Notes: generated from the sequence alone by a model not told the origin. Positions 43,532 to 52,854 are shown, counted from the first letter of the stretch. The stretch is DNA of 64,000 nucleotides from Muribaculaceae bacterium Isolate-037 (Harlan) (GCA_003762615.1 RIAZ01000016.1:43301-107300), one strand, 5' to 3'. A program made the numbers and translations.

Positions 43532-45046
43532 ATGCTGTCTCAAATATTGATCAAATATAGCAGCCTATTTCTGAAAGGTGTTGACAAGAACGGTCTCAGG
43601 ATATTCCTGGAGTCTTCTCCTATGTATCCGAACCTACTCTCCGCCATCCAGACCCTACAATATGTCGGGTTAGACTGTAATGCCGGTCAATGTGATTGGG
43701 AATATCTGGAGAAACTCGGCTCTCCATTCCTTCTGCATCTGAAACATGACCAACAGGAAATCCTGATTATTGCAAAATGGGATAATATCCGTCATTCGCT
43801 GAAAACTTATAATCTGAAAAACAAGCGATGGGATATAACGGATAGAGCGGATGTGGAACGTTTCTGGAATGGGGTGGTGATATACACGAACGACCGACAG
43901 ACAAGAGAATCCAATGGTTGGCAATTTGGGATTTTTATCCTGATCATATTTGGAATATCCCTACTTGCAGCCATTTCTCTCCATCATGATAAGATGGCTG
44001 CAATCTATTACATCCCTATGATTTTAGGTTTCGTAATAAGCTGCTGTCTCTATATGAAATCGGATATGCCTTTAGGGGGGATGATTGACAGGCTATGCAA
44101 CATATCGACTGCTACAGATTGCGAACGTGTGGATAAGTCTTCTTACAGTTCTGTTGTAGGATTCAAGATGAATTGTCTGGCTTTAGCATTCTTCCTGTCC
44201 CAACTGGCAGCCTCCACAATCACGGTATTGATGGAAATATCCGGAAATCTAAGTTCCTTATATTCCATCTCCGCTGCTGCAATACTTCCGATGATTGGAT
44301 ATTCAGTCTATGGTCAGTTCAAGGTCGGCAAGATATGTCCGTTGTGTATCCTTGTTGCTGCCTGTGTTGCCGCAGAGGCTGCCATGTTTATAAGTATGTC
44401 CCGGTATTCCATAAATATAAAGATATGTGTACTCTGGTCCGGAATATTCCTGATTACGGCACTTACATTAAGGCTCATCTCAGACTATCGCTCAAAAAAT
44501 AATGAACATGCTGTTGAGGAGATGGCGTTGCTGAGGCTAAAACGTCGGGAAGAGATAATTTCATTGGAAAGCACTCCAATAAAGACAATTGAATCGCCAA
44601 TATGGTTTGGGGATAAAAATTCTCCAATCAGGGTGACAACCGTAATCTCACCGGGATGCAACCATTGCCGTAAGGTTGTTGCAGAATTTATCCCATTACT
44701 GAAAACCGGATTGAGATTCCGATGGGATATAGTGCTTGGGGCAACCTCAAAAAAGGATTCACAAGTAATTGACAGGTGGATTCAAAAATATCTATCTGAC
44801 AAGAATGACTTATTCAAAGAATTATCGGTATGGGGCGGCGGTAAAGTTCCGAACTTACCATCATCTGATCTGAATACAGGGAATACCAAAATTTCTGAAA
44901 TCAAAAAGAGTTTCAATATACTGATCTTAGGAATGAATATTTCAGGATTTCCCAAAATTATTCTGAATGACAGATTATTGTCATCCATTTACACTTCCTC
45001 AGATTTGGAATATATAATTACTGACAAAGTAGCTACTCTAAAATGA
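43532..45046 (+). CDS. VKOR-thioredoxin disulfide-forming membrane protein with C39-like N-terminus
   Basis: A 504-residue protein in three parts. Residues 1-115 resemble a C39 peptidase fold (LLSAIQTLQYVGLDCNAG, LLHLKHDQQEILIIA) but lack the Gln...Cys catalytic start, so this is probably a non-catalytic leader- or substrate-binding domain. Residues about 125-310 are a VKOR membrane domain with CNISTATDCERV and the active pair CPLC (Cys269, Cys272). Residues about 350-504 are a thioredoxin-like domain with GCNHCRK (Cys376, Cys379). VKOR-thioredoxin fusions make protein disulfides. Placed next to genes for two-Cys peptides, it probably oxidises them. Confidence 0.8.
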   Translation: MLSQILIKYSSLFLKGVDKNGLRIFLESSPMYPNLLSAIQTLQYVGLDCNAGQCDWEYLEKLGSPFLLHLKHDQQEILIIAKWDNIRHSLKTYNLKNKRWDITDRADVERFWNGVVIYTNDRQTRESNGWQFGIFILIIFGISLLAAISLHHDKMAAIYYIPMILGFVISCCLYMKSDMPLGGMIDRLCNISTATDCERVDKSSYSSVVGFKMNCLALAFFLSQLAASTITVLMEISGNLSSLYSISAAAILPMIGYSVYGQFKVGKICPLCILVAACVAAEAAMFISMSRYSINIKICVLWSGIFLITALTLRLISDYRSKNNEHAVEEMALLRLKRREEIISLESTPIKTIESPIWFGDKNSPIRVTTVISPGCNHCRKVVAEFIPLLKTGLRFRWDIVLGATSKKDSQVIDRWIQKYLSDKNDLFKELSVWGGGKVPNLPSSDLNTGNTKISEIKKSFNILILGMNISGFPKIILNDRLLSSIYTSSDLEYIITDKVATLK

Positions 45047-45112
45047 TATCATTTTCAAAAGCAGGTTGCAAAACAACCTGCAAACGTAAGTCGCAACGCG
45101 TTATGATGCGAC
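45043..45112 (+). promoter_or_regulatory. Peptide-gene leader element, copy 1
   Basis: Starts with palindrome ATGATATCAT (45043-45052), which overlaps the VKOR stop codon. Stem 1 is GCAGGTTG/CAACCTGC (45061-45068 with 45074-45081). Stem 2 is GTCGC/GCGAC (45090-45094 with 45108-45112). It ends 33 bp before peptide gene 1. Related elements precede every peptide gene. Confidence 0.65.
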
Positions 45113-45145
45113 AAATTTTCAATTTCAACCCTAAAACACAACAGT

Positions 45146-45322
45146 ATGAAAGAGATTTCTAAACTTCAACTCATCTCCTTGACCGGAGGCTGGGCCAACC
45201 CGGAGAAATGTAGAGATGTGCAGTATATAGCCAATGAGATTCAGAACCATCCGGAACTTTTAGAGGAGTTTGATTGGAGTATTTGGTGTGATGCTTTTGA
45301 TATGTTCTGCTTAGGCAGCTAA
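45146..45322 (+). CDS. Double-glycine-leader secreted peptide precursor 1
   Basis: A 58-residue peptide with leader MKEISKLQLISLTGG ending in Gly-Gly at 14-15, the cleavage mark read by C39 exporters. The 43-residue core starts WANPEKC and has Cys22, Cys48 and Cys55, is acidic and ends FCLGS. Its CxxxQxxAN segment matches the other two peptides. A C39 ABC exporter lies 5 kb downstream. The ATG follows an A/C-rich leader and the stem-loop element. The role (bacteriocin-like toxin or signal) is inferred. Confidence 0.75.
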   Translation: MKEISKLQLISLTGGWANPEKCRDVQYIANEIQNHPELLEEFDWSIWCDAFDMFCLGS

Positions 45323-45496
45323 TAAATGAGAAGTAACCAGTCATATTAAGACACCATATTCTGAAAATTTATGGTCGCATGCTTGAACCAAAGATTCAAA
45401 ACGTCCATGCAAGCGAGATTGGTAACTATCTCTTAAGAATTGATGATGGTTTGATGCGTTTTGCAAACATAACTTTCACAAATTTTTAAAAGATTA

Positions 45497-45663
45497 CTTA
45501 ATAGGATGTTCATTTTGATATAACAAATTTCAATAATATATCAAAATTTGGACTCAAAATCCAAACTTGATTTATCTTAGGATATATGACATTTATTTCA
45601 AGTTGTCTACGAAAGAAAGTCAATCCAAAATTTGGGATATTAAACTGGACATCCTAATTACCA
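45497..45663. repeat. AT-rich inverted-repeat element, MITE-like
   Basis: Imperfect terminal arms TTAATAGGATGTTCA (about 45499-45513) and TGGACATCCTAATTA (45646-45660) bound about 165 bp with internal palindromes (TTTGGA/TCCAAA). It is absent from the second copy of this region at 54.24 kb. The remainder of the gap 45323-45702 has no gene I can support. Confidence 0.5.
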
Positions 45664-45702
45664 AACACTCTCAATATATTAATTTATTATGGAAGATAAT
45701 CA

Positions 45703-46575
45703 ATGCGAATATTAAGTTATCATAATATATCGTCATTATCATTTTACCATTGTGTAATACGATTAATTGTAGGTATTCTTTTCAGTTGCTCTTGTTTCGA
45801 AGGATTTTGCTATGATTATGTTGAGAATAATGATTCTGCTTTAATAAAAGTTGTCTATCGTCGAACTATGGCAACAGATACCATTAACCCAATGGGAAAC
45901 TCCATTGAAGAGAATCTCATTTTAAAAGCCAATTCTAATCTGAGCATCTTTTACTCAGAAAAACTTTGGGAATGGTGGAAAACAATAGCGTCAGAAAAAG
46001 GGAATATAATTAATTACTTCTTAGATCGGAACTGGCACAATTCAATTGCCGGATTAGAGTATAACATAGTCTACCGTAATTATACGCAAAATCTCACTAT
46101 TGATCATCAAAGATATGATCTGACCAATTGGGAACTTGTAGAGAGTATCGAACGTCCGGAATGGGTTATATGTGACAGTGTTTGTACTATTCTTAACTAT
46201 GAGTGTGTAATGGCCAAGGCAAATTTCCGAGGGCGCATTTGGACAGCATTTTTCACACCGGAAATTCCGATTAAGGAGGGTCCATGGAAGTTATGCGGTC
46301 TGCCGGGTATTATACTAAAGGCATCGGATTCCAAAAATCATTACTCTTATGAGGCGACAGAACTATTCACAAGGAATGTGGGGATAGTTGAATTTCAAAT
46401 GAAGCGAAATCGAATTAAGATAAAAGACCGTCGAAAAGGGCTACAATACCGAAGAAAATGTCTTTCTGAAGATATCTCAAAAAAGATACAGGCTGCATAC
46501 GGTTTAGATATAAAAAAAGTTAGACATACTCCTAAAAATTATGATTTTGAGGAGACCGACTATCCTCACGAATAA
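45703..46575 (+). CDS. GLPGLI family protein A
   Basis: A 290-residue secreted protein with a signal sequence (CVIRLIVGILFSCSCFEGFC). It has the family course: LIKVVYRRTMATDTINP, TIDHQRYDLTNWELVESIERPEW, FRGRIWTAFFTPEIPIKEGPWKLCGLPGIILKASD, with the name-giving GLPGI motif around residue 202. It ends in the tail NYDFEETDYPHE shared by all six paralogues here. GLPGLI proteins are a Bacteroidetes family of unknown function often next to TonB-receptor-like barrels. It pairs with the peptide gene before it. A near-copy lies at 54278. Confidence 0.85.
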   Translation: MRILSYHNISSLSFYHCVIRLIVGILFSCSCFEGFCYDYVENNDSALIKVVYRRTMATDTINPMGNSIEENLILKANSNLSIFYSEKLWEWWKTIASEKGNIINYFLDRNWHNSIAGLEYNIVYRNYTQNLTIDHQRYDLTNWELVESIERPEWVICDSVCTILNYECVMAKANFRGRIWTAFFTPEIPIKEGPWKLCGLPGIILKASDSKNHYSYEATELFTRNVGIVEFQMKRNRIKIKDRRKGLQYRRKCLSEDISKKIQAAYGLDIKKVRHTPKNYDFEETDYPHE

Positions 46576-46582
46576 GACTAAA

Positions 46583-46645
46583 ATGATATCATTATATTCC
46601 GAGAAGCAGGCATTGAAACGACCTGCAAACGCTAATACGTCTCGC
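46583..46645 (+). promoter_or_regulatory. Peptide-gene leader element, copy 2
   Basis: ATGATATCAT (46583-46592), then GCAGG/CCTGC (46606-46610 with 46622-46626) and a small TACG/CGTA stem. It lies between GLPGLI A and peptide 2. Nearly identical to copy 4 at 55.16 kb up to the CCTGCAAACGC. Confidence 0.6.
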
Positions 46646-46686
46646 GTACAAGAAGATAATAATACAACTATTTTTAGTTACTTATC

Positions 46687-46848
46687 ATGAAAAAGATTGA
46701 CATTATAAGTTTGATGAATCTCATGGGAGGAGCAACTCAAATAAATTGTGCAGACCTTCAAAAATTTGCCAATACAGATGGTCACACTTTTACTGACGAG
46801 CAATGGAATCGATGGGCTGATGCCTGGGAGGCTCATTGCATGAAATAA
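46687..46848 (+). CDS. Double-glycine-leader secreted peptide precursor 2
   Basis: A 53-residue peptide. Leader MKKIDIISLMNLMGG (Gly-Gly 14-15) is followed by a 38-residue core with Cys21 and Cys51. The core follows the frame C-A-x-x-Q-x-x-A-N-x-x-G-H, then W-x-x-W-A and W/Y-E-x-x-C, shared with peptide 3. The pattern suggests a disulfide closing a helix rich in Trp. A strong hairpin lies 15 bp after its stop. Confidence 0.75.
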   Translation: MKKIDIISLMNLMGGATQINCADLQKFANTDGHTFTDEQWNRWADAWEAHCMK

Positions 46849-46863
46849 TTGAGTATTTATGGT

Positions 46864-46903
46864 AATGCAGCAGGCTTCCATATTTATATAAGCCTGCTGC
46901 ATT
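46864..46903 (+). terminator. Long hairpin between peptide 2 and GLPGLI B
   Basis: Perfect 14-bp arms AATGCAGCAGGCTT (46864-46877) and complement (46890-46903), followed by a weak T-rich tract. The next gene starts 17 bp later, so it is probably a partial terminator or RNA-stability element. Confidence 0.6.
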
Positions 46904-46920
46904 CTTTAACATTTTATTTT

Positions 46921-47760
46921 ATGATAAGAAAATTGCTTATTGTGTTATCCTTTCTGTCTACCCTTTACTCACCGGCTAAGACAAGAGAGGTGCATGTAAT
47001 CGACACTGCAAGAATTAAAATAGTTTACGAGCGCATAATGGTGCTTGACACGTTGTGTCCAAACAAACGATTCAAGAATGACATCTTATCTCTGTTTGCA
47101 GGCGACCGTGCCAGTGCTTTTTATTCAGAAGAGAATAGGACTGACTTAGAAATGCAAGATAATCCAGAATATCTTTTAAGAAGTTTTAAAGATCCGGAAT
47201 TGTCTAAAAATTTAGCGGGACTGGAGAACGAGGCTATTTTCCGAGAATATGATAAGAACCTTCAGACAGTACATCAAAGATATGATCTGTCAAACTGGCA
47301 ATTGAATGAAGATATTGAGAAACCTCAGTGGGAAATACAAGACTCAATAATCAATATATTGGGTTATGACTGCGTAATGGCATCATCTCAATATAGAGGA
47401 AGAAGATGGACTGCATTCTTTTCTCCGGAGATAGCAATACCTGAGGGTCCTTGGAAACTTATAGGATTGCCCGGCATCATTCTGAAAGCGTATGACAATA
47501 AAAAAGAATACTGCTATGATGCTGTCGAAATCAATACAGACAAACCAGGATTGGTAGAGTATTATAATTATAGAGACAGACTTATAATAAAAGACCGCAT
47601 AAAGGGATTGATCCATAGATACAGTGCACAGAAGTCAAACATAAAAGAGAAAATACAGGCAGCTTACGGAATTTCCAATATGGCTGTCAGGACTGATAGC
47701 ACACAGGACAAGAGATACGATTTCGAAGAAACCGACTATCCTCACAATAAAACGAAATGA
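46921..47760 (+). CDS. GLPGLI family protein B
   Basis: The ATG at 46921 starts a signal peptide (IRKLLIVLSFLSTLYSPAK) directly after the hairpin; an upstream frame from 46849 would run through the hairpin and is unlikely. The 279 residues include ARIKIVYERIMVLDTLCP, HQRYDLSNWQLNEDIEKPQW, YRGRRWTAFFSPEIAIPEGPWKLIGLPGIILKAYD and the tail RYDFEETDYPHNKTK. The stop overlaps the start of the barrel gene by ATGA, giving translational coupling. The same end-and-overlap recurs at protein E. Confidence 0.85.
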   Translation: MIRKLLIVLSFLSTLYSPAKTREVHVIDTARIKIVYERIMVLDTLCPNKRFKNDILSLFAGDRASAFYSEENRTDLEMQDNPEYLLRSFKDPELSKNLAGLENEAIFREYDKNLQTVHQRYDLSNWQLNEDIEKPQWEIQDSIINILGYDCVMASSQYRGRRWTAFFSPEIAIPEGPWKLIGLPGIILKAYDNKKEYCYDAVEINTDKPGLVEYYNYRDRLIIKDRIKGLIHRYSAQKSNIKEKIQAAYGISNMAVRTDSTQDKRYDFEETDYPHNKTK

Positions 47761-50336
47761 AATATCTGCTTGCATTATACATACTCCTTGTAAACTGTTC
47801 TACCATCATGTCGCAGACTGTTATCAAAGGTAACGTGTCAGAATCCGTTTCCGGCAAATCCATTGTGGGAGCAAATGTCATGGCAAAGAATCTCAATGGC
47901 AAACTTATCGGATTCTCTTTATCTGATGAGGAGGGAAAGTTCTCCATAAAGATTAATGAGTCTGCCGACAGCCTGTACATAAGCTCCACAATGATTGGCT
48001 ACAAACCATTCTCTACAAAAATAAGAGTTGATGACACTCCTCTTACCATTATAATGGAAGAGGGTGCGTTGCAGCTACAGGAAGTGGTTGTAAAGGGAGA
48101 CCGTATCCGGGAAAATGGGGATACCATCACATACAATGTAGGCAGCTTCGCCCAGAAGCAGGACAAGACAATAGGCGACGTGCTGAAACGTATGCCGGGC
48201 ATCGATGTGGCGAACAACGGGAAGATACAGTATCAGGGCACTGACATAAACAAGTTCTATATCGAGGGGAATGACCTCCTCGGAGGCAAATACGGGATCG
48301 CCACAAACGGCATATCACATGAGGATATCGGTGCCGTCGAGGTGATGGAGAACCATCAGCCGATGCAGGTGCTCCGAGGACTCAGCTTCTCCGACCGCGC
48401 GGCGATAAACCTCAGGCTCAAGAACAGGGCGAAGGCAACATTCCTCGTCCACGGAACGCTTGCCGGAGGTTGGTCGCAGCAGCCGGAGGGGGGATTATGG
48501 TATGGGGATATATTCACGATGATGGTGACAGGAAGGTACCAGATGATAACCACTTTCAAGGGGAACAACACCGGCAACAACCTATCCGGGCAGTTGGCGG
48601 ACTTCACGGCGGAAAGGCCAGACGAGTCAATGCAGGGGTACATCTCCCTGGCACCTCCGTCAACCCCGAACCTGCAAAGGAAAAGGAGCTTCCTAAACAG
48701 GTCGTGGATGGTGTCGTCAAGCCATCTGGTAAAGACACGGCATGACGGTGAGTTCAAGGCACAGGTGGACTACAGCAATGACCGGGTGACCGCCCAAGGG
48801 GAGAGCAGGACGACGTATCTCCTCGAATCGGGAGACAGGGTGATCCTTGAGGACAGGAACTCCCTCTCCCACCGCAATGCCCTGACCGGGAAGTTCTCAT
48901 ACGAGGTAAACCAACGGGCATATTTCCTCAACAATACCCTGTCGGCTGACGTATCGTGGAACGACATGACGCTCAACACCACGGGCACGCTCGCAAACAC
49001 CCAGACCGCGAGGATGCCGGAGTATTCCGTGAGCAACCTCCTGAAGGGAATCAGACGGTTCGGCAACAGGCTCGTGACATTCACAAGCCGCAACGAGTGG
49101 AACTCTCTGCCCGAAAGACTGACCGTCAACCATGACGGCAGGGAGTACGGGGAACGTATCAGGCAGCATGCTTTCTACACGGATGAACGTGCCGCTCTCG
49201 GATTCGTGTTCAGCGGGCTGCACCTCTCACTGAATGCAGGCATATCCGGATATTTCCGGAATCTTGACACCGATATATGGGGAATCGAAAGCCCGAATAT
49301 AGCCGATGGGGAGCAGCTGACCACAAACTACATGCGTGTGTTCGCCGCCCCTAAACTGGAATGGGGCTACCGCAAACTTGAACTGATGCTGAACGTGCCG
49401 CTCAACATGTATTCCTATTTCTTCTCCGGTGGGCTTCAGGACAGGACGGAACTCTTCATATCCCCGTCGCTGTCGGTAAAGTTCCGGTTCACACCGAGGA
49501 TGGCACTCACCCTGCGCGGATCCGCACGACGCTCCCCGGCATCACTGCACAACATACATGACTCATCGATCATGACCGACTACCGCTCATTCTCATCAGG
49601 AATTGATGACTACTACACATCGTCGGGGCAGTCGGTGGCTGCATCATACTCTTACCGCAACTCCCAGGCGGGGGTATTCCTCTCCGCAATGGGCAACTAC
49701 GGATGGAACAGGTCGAAATTCGGGACGGTGCAGAATCTCGCCGGCGACTACATCATACATTCCTACAGGGCGATGCCATCCAAATCACGCAATGCGATGG
49801 GGATGCTCAACTTCAGCAAGACCCTCGACTTCATACGCGGATCGGTGAGGCTGCAGGGCAACTACCGGAGGACTGAAAACAGCATGCTGTCGCAGGGGGT
49901 GATGACCGACTACACCAACGACTCATTCCTGCTGTCACCATCACTGATCGGCAACATCTCATACCTCCTGAACTGGACACTCCGTTTCTCATGGGACAAG
50001 TCAATGATGAGGATCTCCGGCATGGACAGCCGCAGTTCCGACAACTTCATCTATTCGGGCAACATCACCCTGACCCCATGCAGCCTGCTGACATGGACCA
50101 CCGGGGGGGAGTTCTACCGCAACCAGATTGAATCCGGACGCTACAAGGAGATGCTGATGCTTGACACAAAGCTGACTTTCAACATCAGCAAACGTCTCGA
50201 GATCTCTGCATCAGTGACAAACCTCCTCAATAAAAAAAGTTACAGCTACACCACCTATGGTACTCTATCACAGTTTGAGCGGTCAAGTCAACTCCGTGGA
50301 CGTGAGTTCCTGATATCCATATACCTGAAAAAATGA
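47757..50336 (+). CDS. TonB-receptor-like outer-membrane barrel with carboxypeptidase-like domain
   Basis: An 859-residue outer-membrane protein. It has a signal peptide and a CarboxypepD_reg-like domain (VIKGNVSESVSGKSIVGANV... STMIGYKPF, residues 20-100). A plug-like domain follows (GDTITYNVGSFAQKQDKTIGDVLKRMPGIDV... AVEVMENHQPMQVLRGL), then a large barrel ending EFLISIYLKK. No SusC signature is seen. It is coupled to GLPGLI B upstream and overlaps the exporter gene downstream by ATGA. It may let the peptide cross the outer membrane, or act as a receptor. From about 48.15 kb on, G+C is clearly higher than in the GLPGLI genes, suggesting separate origins. Confidence 0.82.
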   Translation: MKYLLALYILLVNCSTIMSQTVIKGNVSESVSGKSIVGANVMAKNLNGKLIGFSLSDEEGKFSIKINESADSLYISSTMIGYKPFSTKIRVDDTPLTIIMEEGALQLQEVVVKGDRIRENGDTITYNVGSFAQKQDKTIGDVLKRMPGIDVANNGKIQYQGTDINKFYIEGNDLLGGKYGIATNGISHEDIGAVEVMENHQPMQVLRGLSFSDRAAINLRLKNRAKATFLVHGTLAGGWSQQPEGGLWYGDIFTMMVTGRYQMITTFKGNNTGNNLSGQLADFTAERPDESMQGYISLAPPSTPNLQRKRSFLNRSWMVSSSHLVKTRHDGEFKAQVDYSNDRVTAQGESRTTYLLESGDRVILEDRNSLSHRNALTGKFSYEVNQRAYFLNNTLSADVSWNDMTLNTTGTLANTQTARMPEYSVSNLLKGIRRFGNRLVTFTSRNEWNSLPERLTVNHDGREYGERIRQHAFYTDERAALGFVFSGLHLSLNAGISGYFRNLDTDIWGIESPNIADGEQLTTNYMRVFAAPKLEWGYRKLELMLNVPLNMYSYFFSGGLQDRTELFISPSLSVKFRFTPRMALTLRGSARRSPASLHNIHDSSIMTDYRSFSSGIDDYYTSSGQSVAASYSYRNSQAGVFLSAMGNYGWNRSKFGTVQNLAGDYIIHSYRAMPSKSRNAMGMLNFSKTLDFIRGSVRLQGNYRRTENSMLSQGVMTDYTNDSFLLSPSLIGNISYLLNWTLRFSWDKSMMRISGMDSRSSDNFIYSGNITLTPCSLLTWTTGGEFYRNQIESGRYKEMLMLDTKLTFNISKRLEISASVTNLLNKKSYSYTTYGTLSQFERSSQLRGREFLISIYLKK

Positions 50337-52543
50337 TGAATCTGTTTCGTTCAAAAGCAATCAAATGGATCAGACAGCATGACTCCATGCAGTGCGGAGT
50401 GGCATGTCTTGCCATGATATGCCGGCATTACGGCAAGCGTTACAGCCTCGAATATCTTGACGGGTTCTGCCATGCAAACGTGGCTGGGGTCTCGATGCTC
50501 GGCATAGCCGAAGGTGCCGGATGTGTGGGACTGGAAACCTCGACTTTCGCAGCAACCACAGATGAACTTGGGGATATCAAGTTGCCTTGCATACTGCATT
50601 GGAACCAGAATCATTTTGTGGTGCTTTATGACATTTCCAGAAATGGAGGACGCTACAGAGTGGCTGACCCCGGGAAAGGTCTGATAGACTACTCCCGGAA
50701 TGAGTTGGAAAGTCATTGGATAAGCAATCGGACGGATGACGGTCCAAGCGGAATTGTGATGCAGCTGACTCCGACAGAGAAATTCTATAGCCATGATTAT
50801 GAAAAAACGGAAGAGAAGCGTTCTTTCCGTTTTCTGTTGGGCTATCTGAAGCAGTACCGCAGGTATTTCACCCAGATTATCCTTGGATTGACCCTCGGCT
50901 GCCTGCTGCAACTGATAATGCCTTTCCTCACGCAGTCGATCGTGGATATAGGCATCAGGCATAAGGATATAGGGTTCATCTGGCTTGTGCTTCTTGGTGA
51001 ACTGATGATTGTTATTGGACGCACAGCCACGGATTTTATCCGCCGATGGCTGCTGCTCCATATCTCCATGCGTATCAACATATCGCTTGTCAGCGACTTC
51101 TTCATAAAACTGCTTAAACTGCCGATGTCTTTTTTTGACACAAAGTTGATGGGGGATTTGCTGCAACGCATCGGTGACCACACCCGTGTGCAGAACTTCC
51201 TGACCGGGCAGGTCCTGAATGTGGTGTTCACATTTCTGAGTTTCATAATATTCGGAATAGTCCTGTTTATATATGACCCTTTTATATTTGGCATATTCGC
51301 TATCGGAAGTACATGCTACGGAATGTGGATCACATCCTTTTTAAGAAAAAGGAAGGTGTTGGATTATGAATTGTTTGAGCAACAGGCTAAGAATCAGAAC
51401 AAGACATACCAGTTCATCACCTCCATGCAGGAGATAAAGCTGCAGGACTGTGAGCGCAGACGGAGGTGGGAGTGGGAGGATACGCAAGCAGACCTGTTTG
51501 CCGTGCAGATGAAGTCGCTGAAACTCCAGCAGACGCAGGAGGCGGGGAGCATCTTCATAAATGAGGTGAAGAACATACTGATAACGGTGCTTGCCGCCAC
51601 AGCGGTGATCAACGGAGATATGACCCTCGGGGAGATGCTCGCCGTGCAGTATATAATCGGGCAGCTGAACTCCCCCGTCTCGCAGTTCATGCAGTTCATA
51701 TACTCGCTGCAGGATGTGAGGATATCACTTGAACGTATCAATGAGATACATGAGGGGAGGAACGAGGAGACTCAGGAGAATCAGGCTACCGGATTTGCTG
51801 CTGAAAAATCAATCGCGATGGACAACATTGACTTCAAATATGACCCTCACGCACTGAAGAAGACACTGGAGGGTATATCGTTCGATATTCCGGAGGGTAA
51901 GGTGACAGCGATTGTCGGTGCCTCCGGAAGCGGAAAAACTACGTTGATAAAACTCATGCTGGGTTACTATCCTGTCATGTCTGGAAGCATCTCGATAGCG
52001 GGACGCAATATAAACGAGTACAACCTCAAATGGTGGCGTAGGCACTGCGGAGTGGTGATGCAGGACGGGGTGATATTCTCCGAGTCGATAGCGAGGAACA
52101 TTGCCGTGGATGACAATGAGATTGATCCGGAACGTCTGCGTGAGGCGGCACGCATAGCGTGTATAGATGATTATGTGATGTCGCTGCCGCTGAAATATGA
52201 CACGAAAATCGGACGAGACGGTGTGGGTCTGAGTCAGGGACAGAAGCAGCGCATACTCATAGCACGTGCCGTCTATAAGAATCCTGACTTCATATTCCTT
52301 GATGAGGCGACGAATGCACTTGATGCGAGGAATGAACGTGCCATTGTGGAGAACCTTGACGTGTTCTACAGGGGGCGCACGGTGGTTGTCGTGGCGCACC
52401 GTCTCTCCACGGTCAGGAATGCCGACCGGATAATCGTGCTTGACGGCGGACGTGTCGTCGAGACCGGGAACCACGACTCCCTCATCGAGAGGAAAGGTGC
52501 ATACTACAATCTCGTGAAGAACCAGCTTGAATTAGGCAGCTGA
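50333..52543 (+). CDS. Peptidase C39 ABC exporter for double-glycine-leader peptides
   Basis: A 736-residue inner-membrane exporter in one chain. The N-terminal C39 protease has QHDSMQCGVACLAMI with catalytic Cys21, His94 in HWNQNHFVVLY and Asp112 in ADPGKG, so it looks active. A six-helix membrane domain (around 165-440) follows, then the ATPase with Walker A GASGSGKTT (around 529-537), signature LSQGQKQR and Walker B FIFLDEATN. It cleaves after Gly-Gly and exports the core. The three leader peptides in this cluster are its natural substrates. It overlaps the barrel gene by ATGA. Confidence 0.92.
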   Translation: MMNLFRSKAIKWIRQHDSMQCGVACLAMICRHYGKRYSLEYLDGFCHANVAGVSMLGIAEGAGCVGLETSTFAATTDELGDIKLPCILHWNQNHFVVLYDISRNGGRYRVADPGKGLIDYSRNELESHWISNRTDDGPSGIVMQLTPTEKFYSHDYEKTEEKRSFRFLLGYLKQYRRYFTQIILGLTLGCLLQLIMPFLTQSIVDIGIRHKDIGFIWLVLLGELMIVIGRTATDFIRRWLLLHISMRINISLVSDFFIKLLKLPMSFFDTKLMGDLLQRIGDHTRVQNFLTGQVLNVVFTFLSFIIFGIVLFIYDPFIFGIFAIGSTCYGMWITSFLRKRKVLDYELFEQQAKNQNKTYQFITSMQEIKLQDCERRRRWEWEDTQADLFAVQMKSLKLQQTQEAGSIFINEVKNILITVLAATAVINGDMTLGEMLAVQYIIGQLNSPVSQFMQFIYSLQDVRISLERINEIHEGRNEETQENQATGFAAEKSIAMDNIDFKYDPHALKKTLEGISFDIPEGKVTAIVGASGSGKTTLIKLMLGYYPVMSGSISIAGRNINEYNLKWWRRHCGVVMQDGVIFSESIARNIAVDDNEIDPERLREAARIACIDDYVMSLPLKYDTKIGRDGVGLSQGQKQRILIARAVYKNPDFIFLDEATNALDARNERAIVENLDVFYRGRTVVVVAHRLSTVRNADRIIVLDGGRVVETGNHDSLIERKGAYYNLVKNQLELGS

Positions 52544-52544
52544 C

Positions 52545-52811
52545 ATGGAGATAGATACAGATAATAAGACAGATATGGCAACTGAGAAGAGTATAGACAA
52601 GACAGTTGTGACGAGGGATAAGTACAGCCATGACAACATAGAGCTTCGCTCGGAGAAGGTAAGGGAACTGCTCGGAGAGATACCGCCCTCACTGGTGCGT
52701 TGGGGGACAGCCATCATCGCAATCGTGTTCATCGGATTGGTGGCAGCAGTATGCCTGTTGCCCTACCCATACTCCAAAGGGGAATCCATACTCCGGCATT
52801 TCATCGGATAA
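52545..52811 (+). CDS. Small membrane protein resembling the N-terminus of an HlyD adaptor
   Basis: An 88-residue protein starting 1 bp after the exporter stop. It has an acidic, charged cytoplasmic part with DNIELRSEKVRELLGEIPPSLVRWGT, then one membrane helix (AIIAIVFIGLVAAVCLLPYPY) and only 12 more residues. The first part and helix are as in Bacteroidetes HlyD-type membrane fusion proteins, which continue for 350 residues more. I found no continuation in any frame before the terminator at 52855. Either it is a decayed adaptor or a shortened form that still contacts the exporter. Confidence 0.6.
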   Translation: MEIDTDNKTDMATEKSIDKTVVTRDKYSHDNIELRSEKVRELLGEIPPSLVRWGTAIIAIVFIGLVAAVCLLPYPYSKGESILRHFIG

Positions 52812-52854
52812 TCACATGAAGGGATTAGCACGTTATATTTGCATCTCAATAGTC

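Noticed and set aside
45323..45702. Possible small gene or transposase remnant in the gap after peptide 1
   Set aside because: A short frame (about 45379-45489) can be read but has no leader, motif or recognisable family, and it overlaps the start of an AT-rich inverted repeat. Not supported as a gene.
46849..46920. N-terminal extension of GLPGLI B starting at 46849
   Set aside because: The extension would be translated through a perfect 14-bp hairpin and would place the signal peptide 24 residues in. The ATG at 46921 is better placed.
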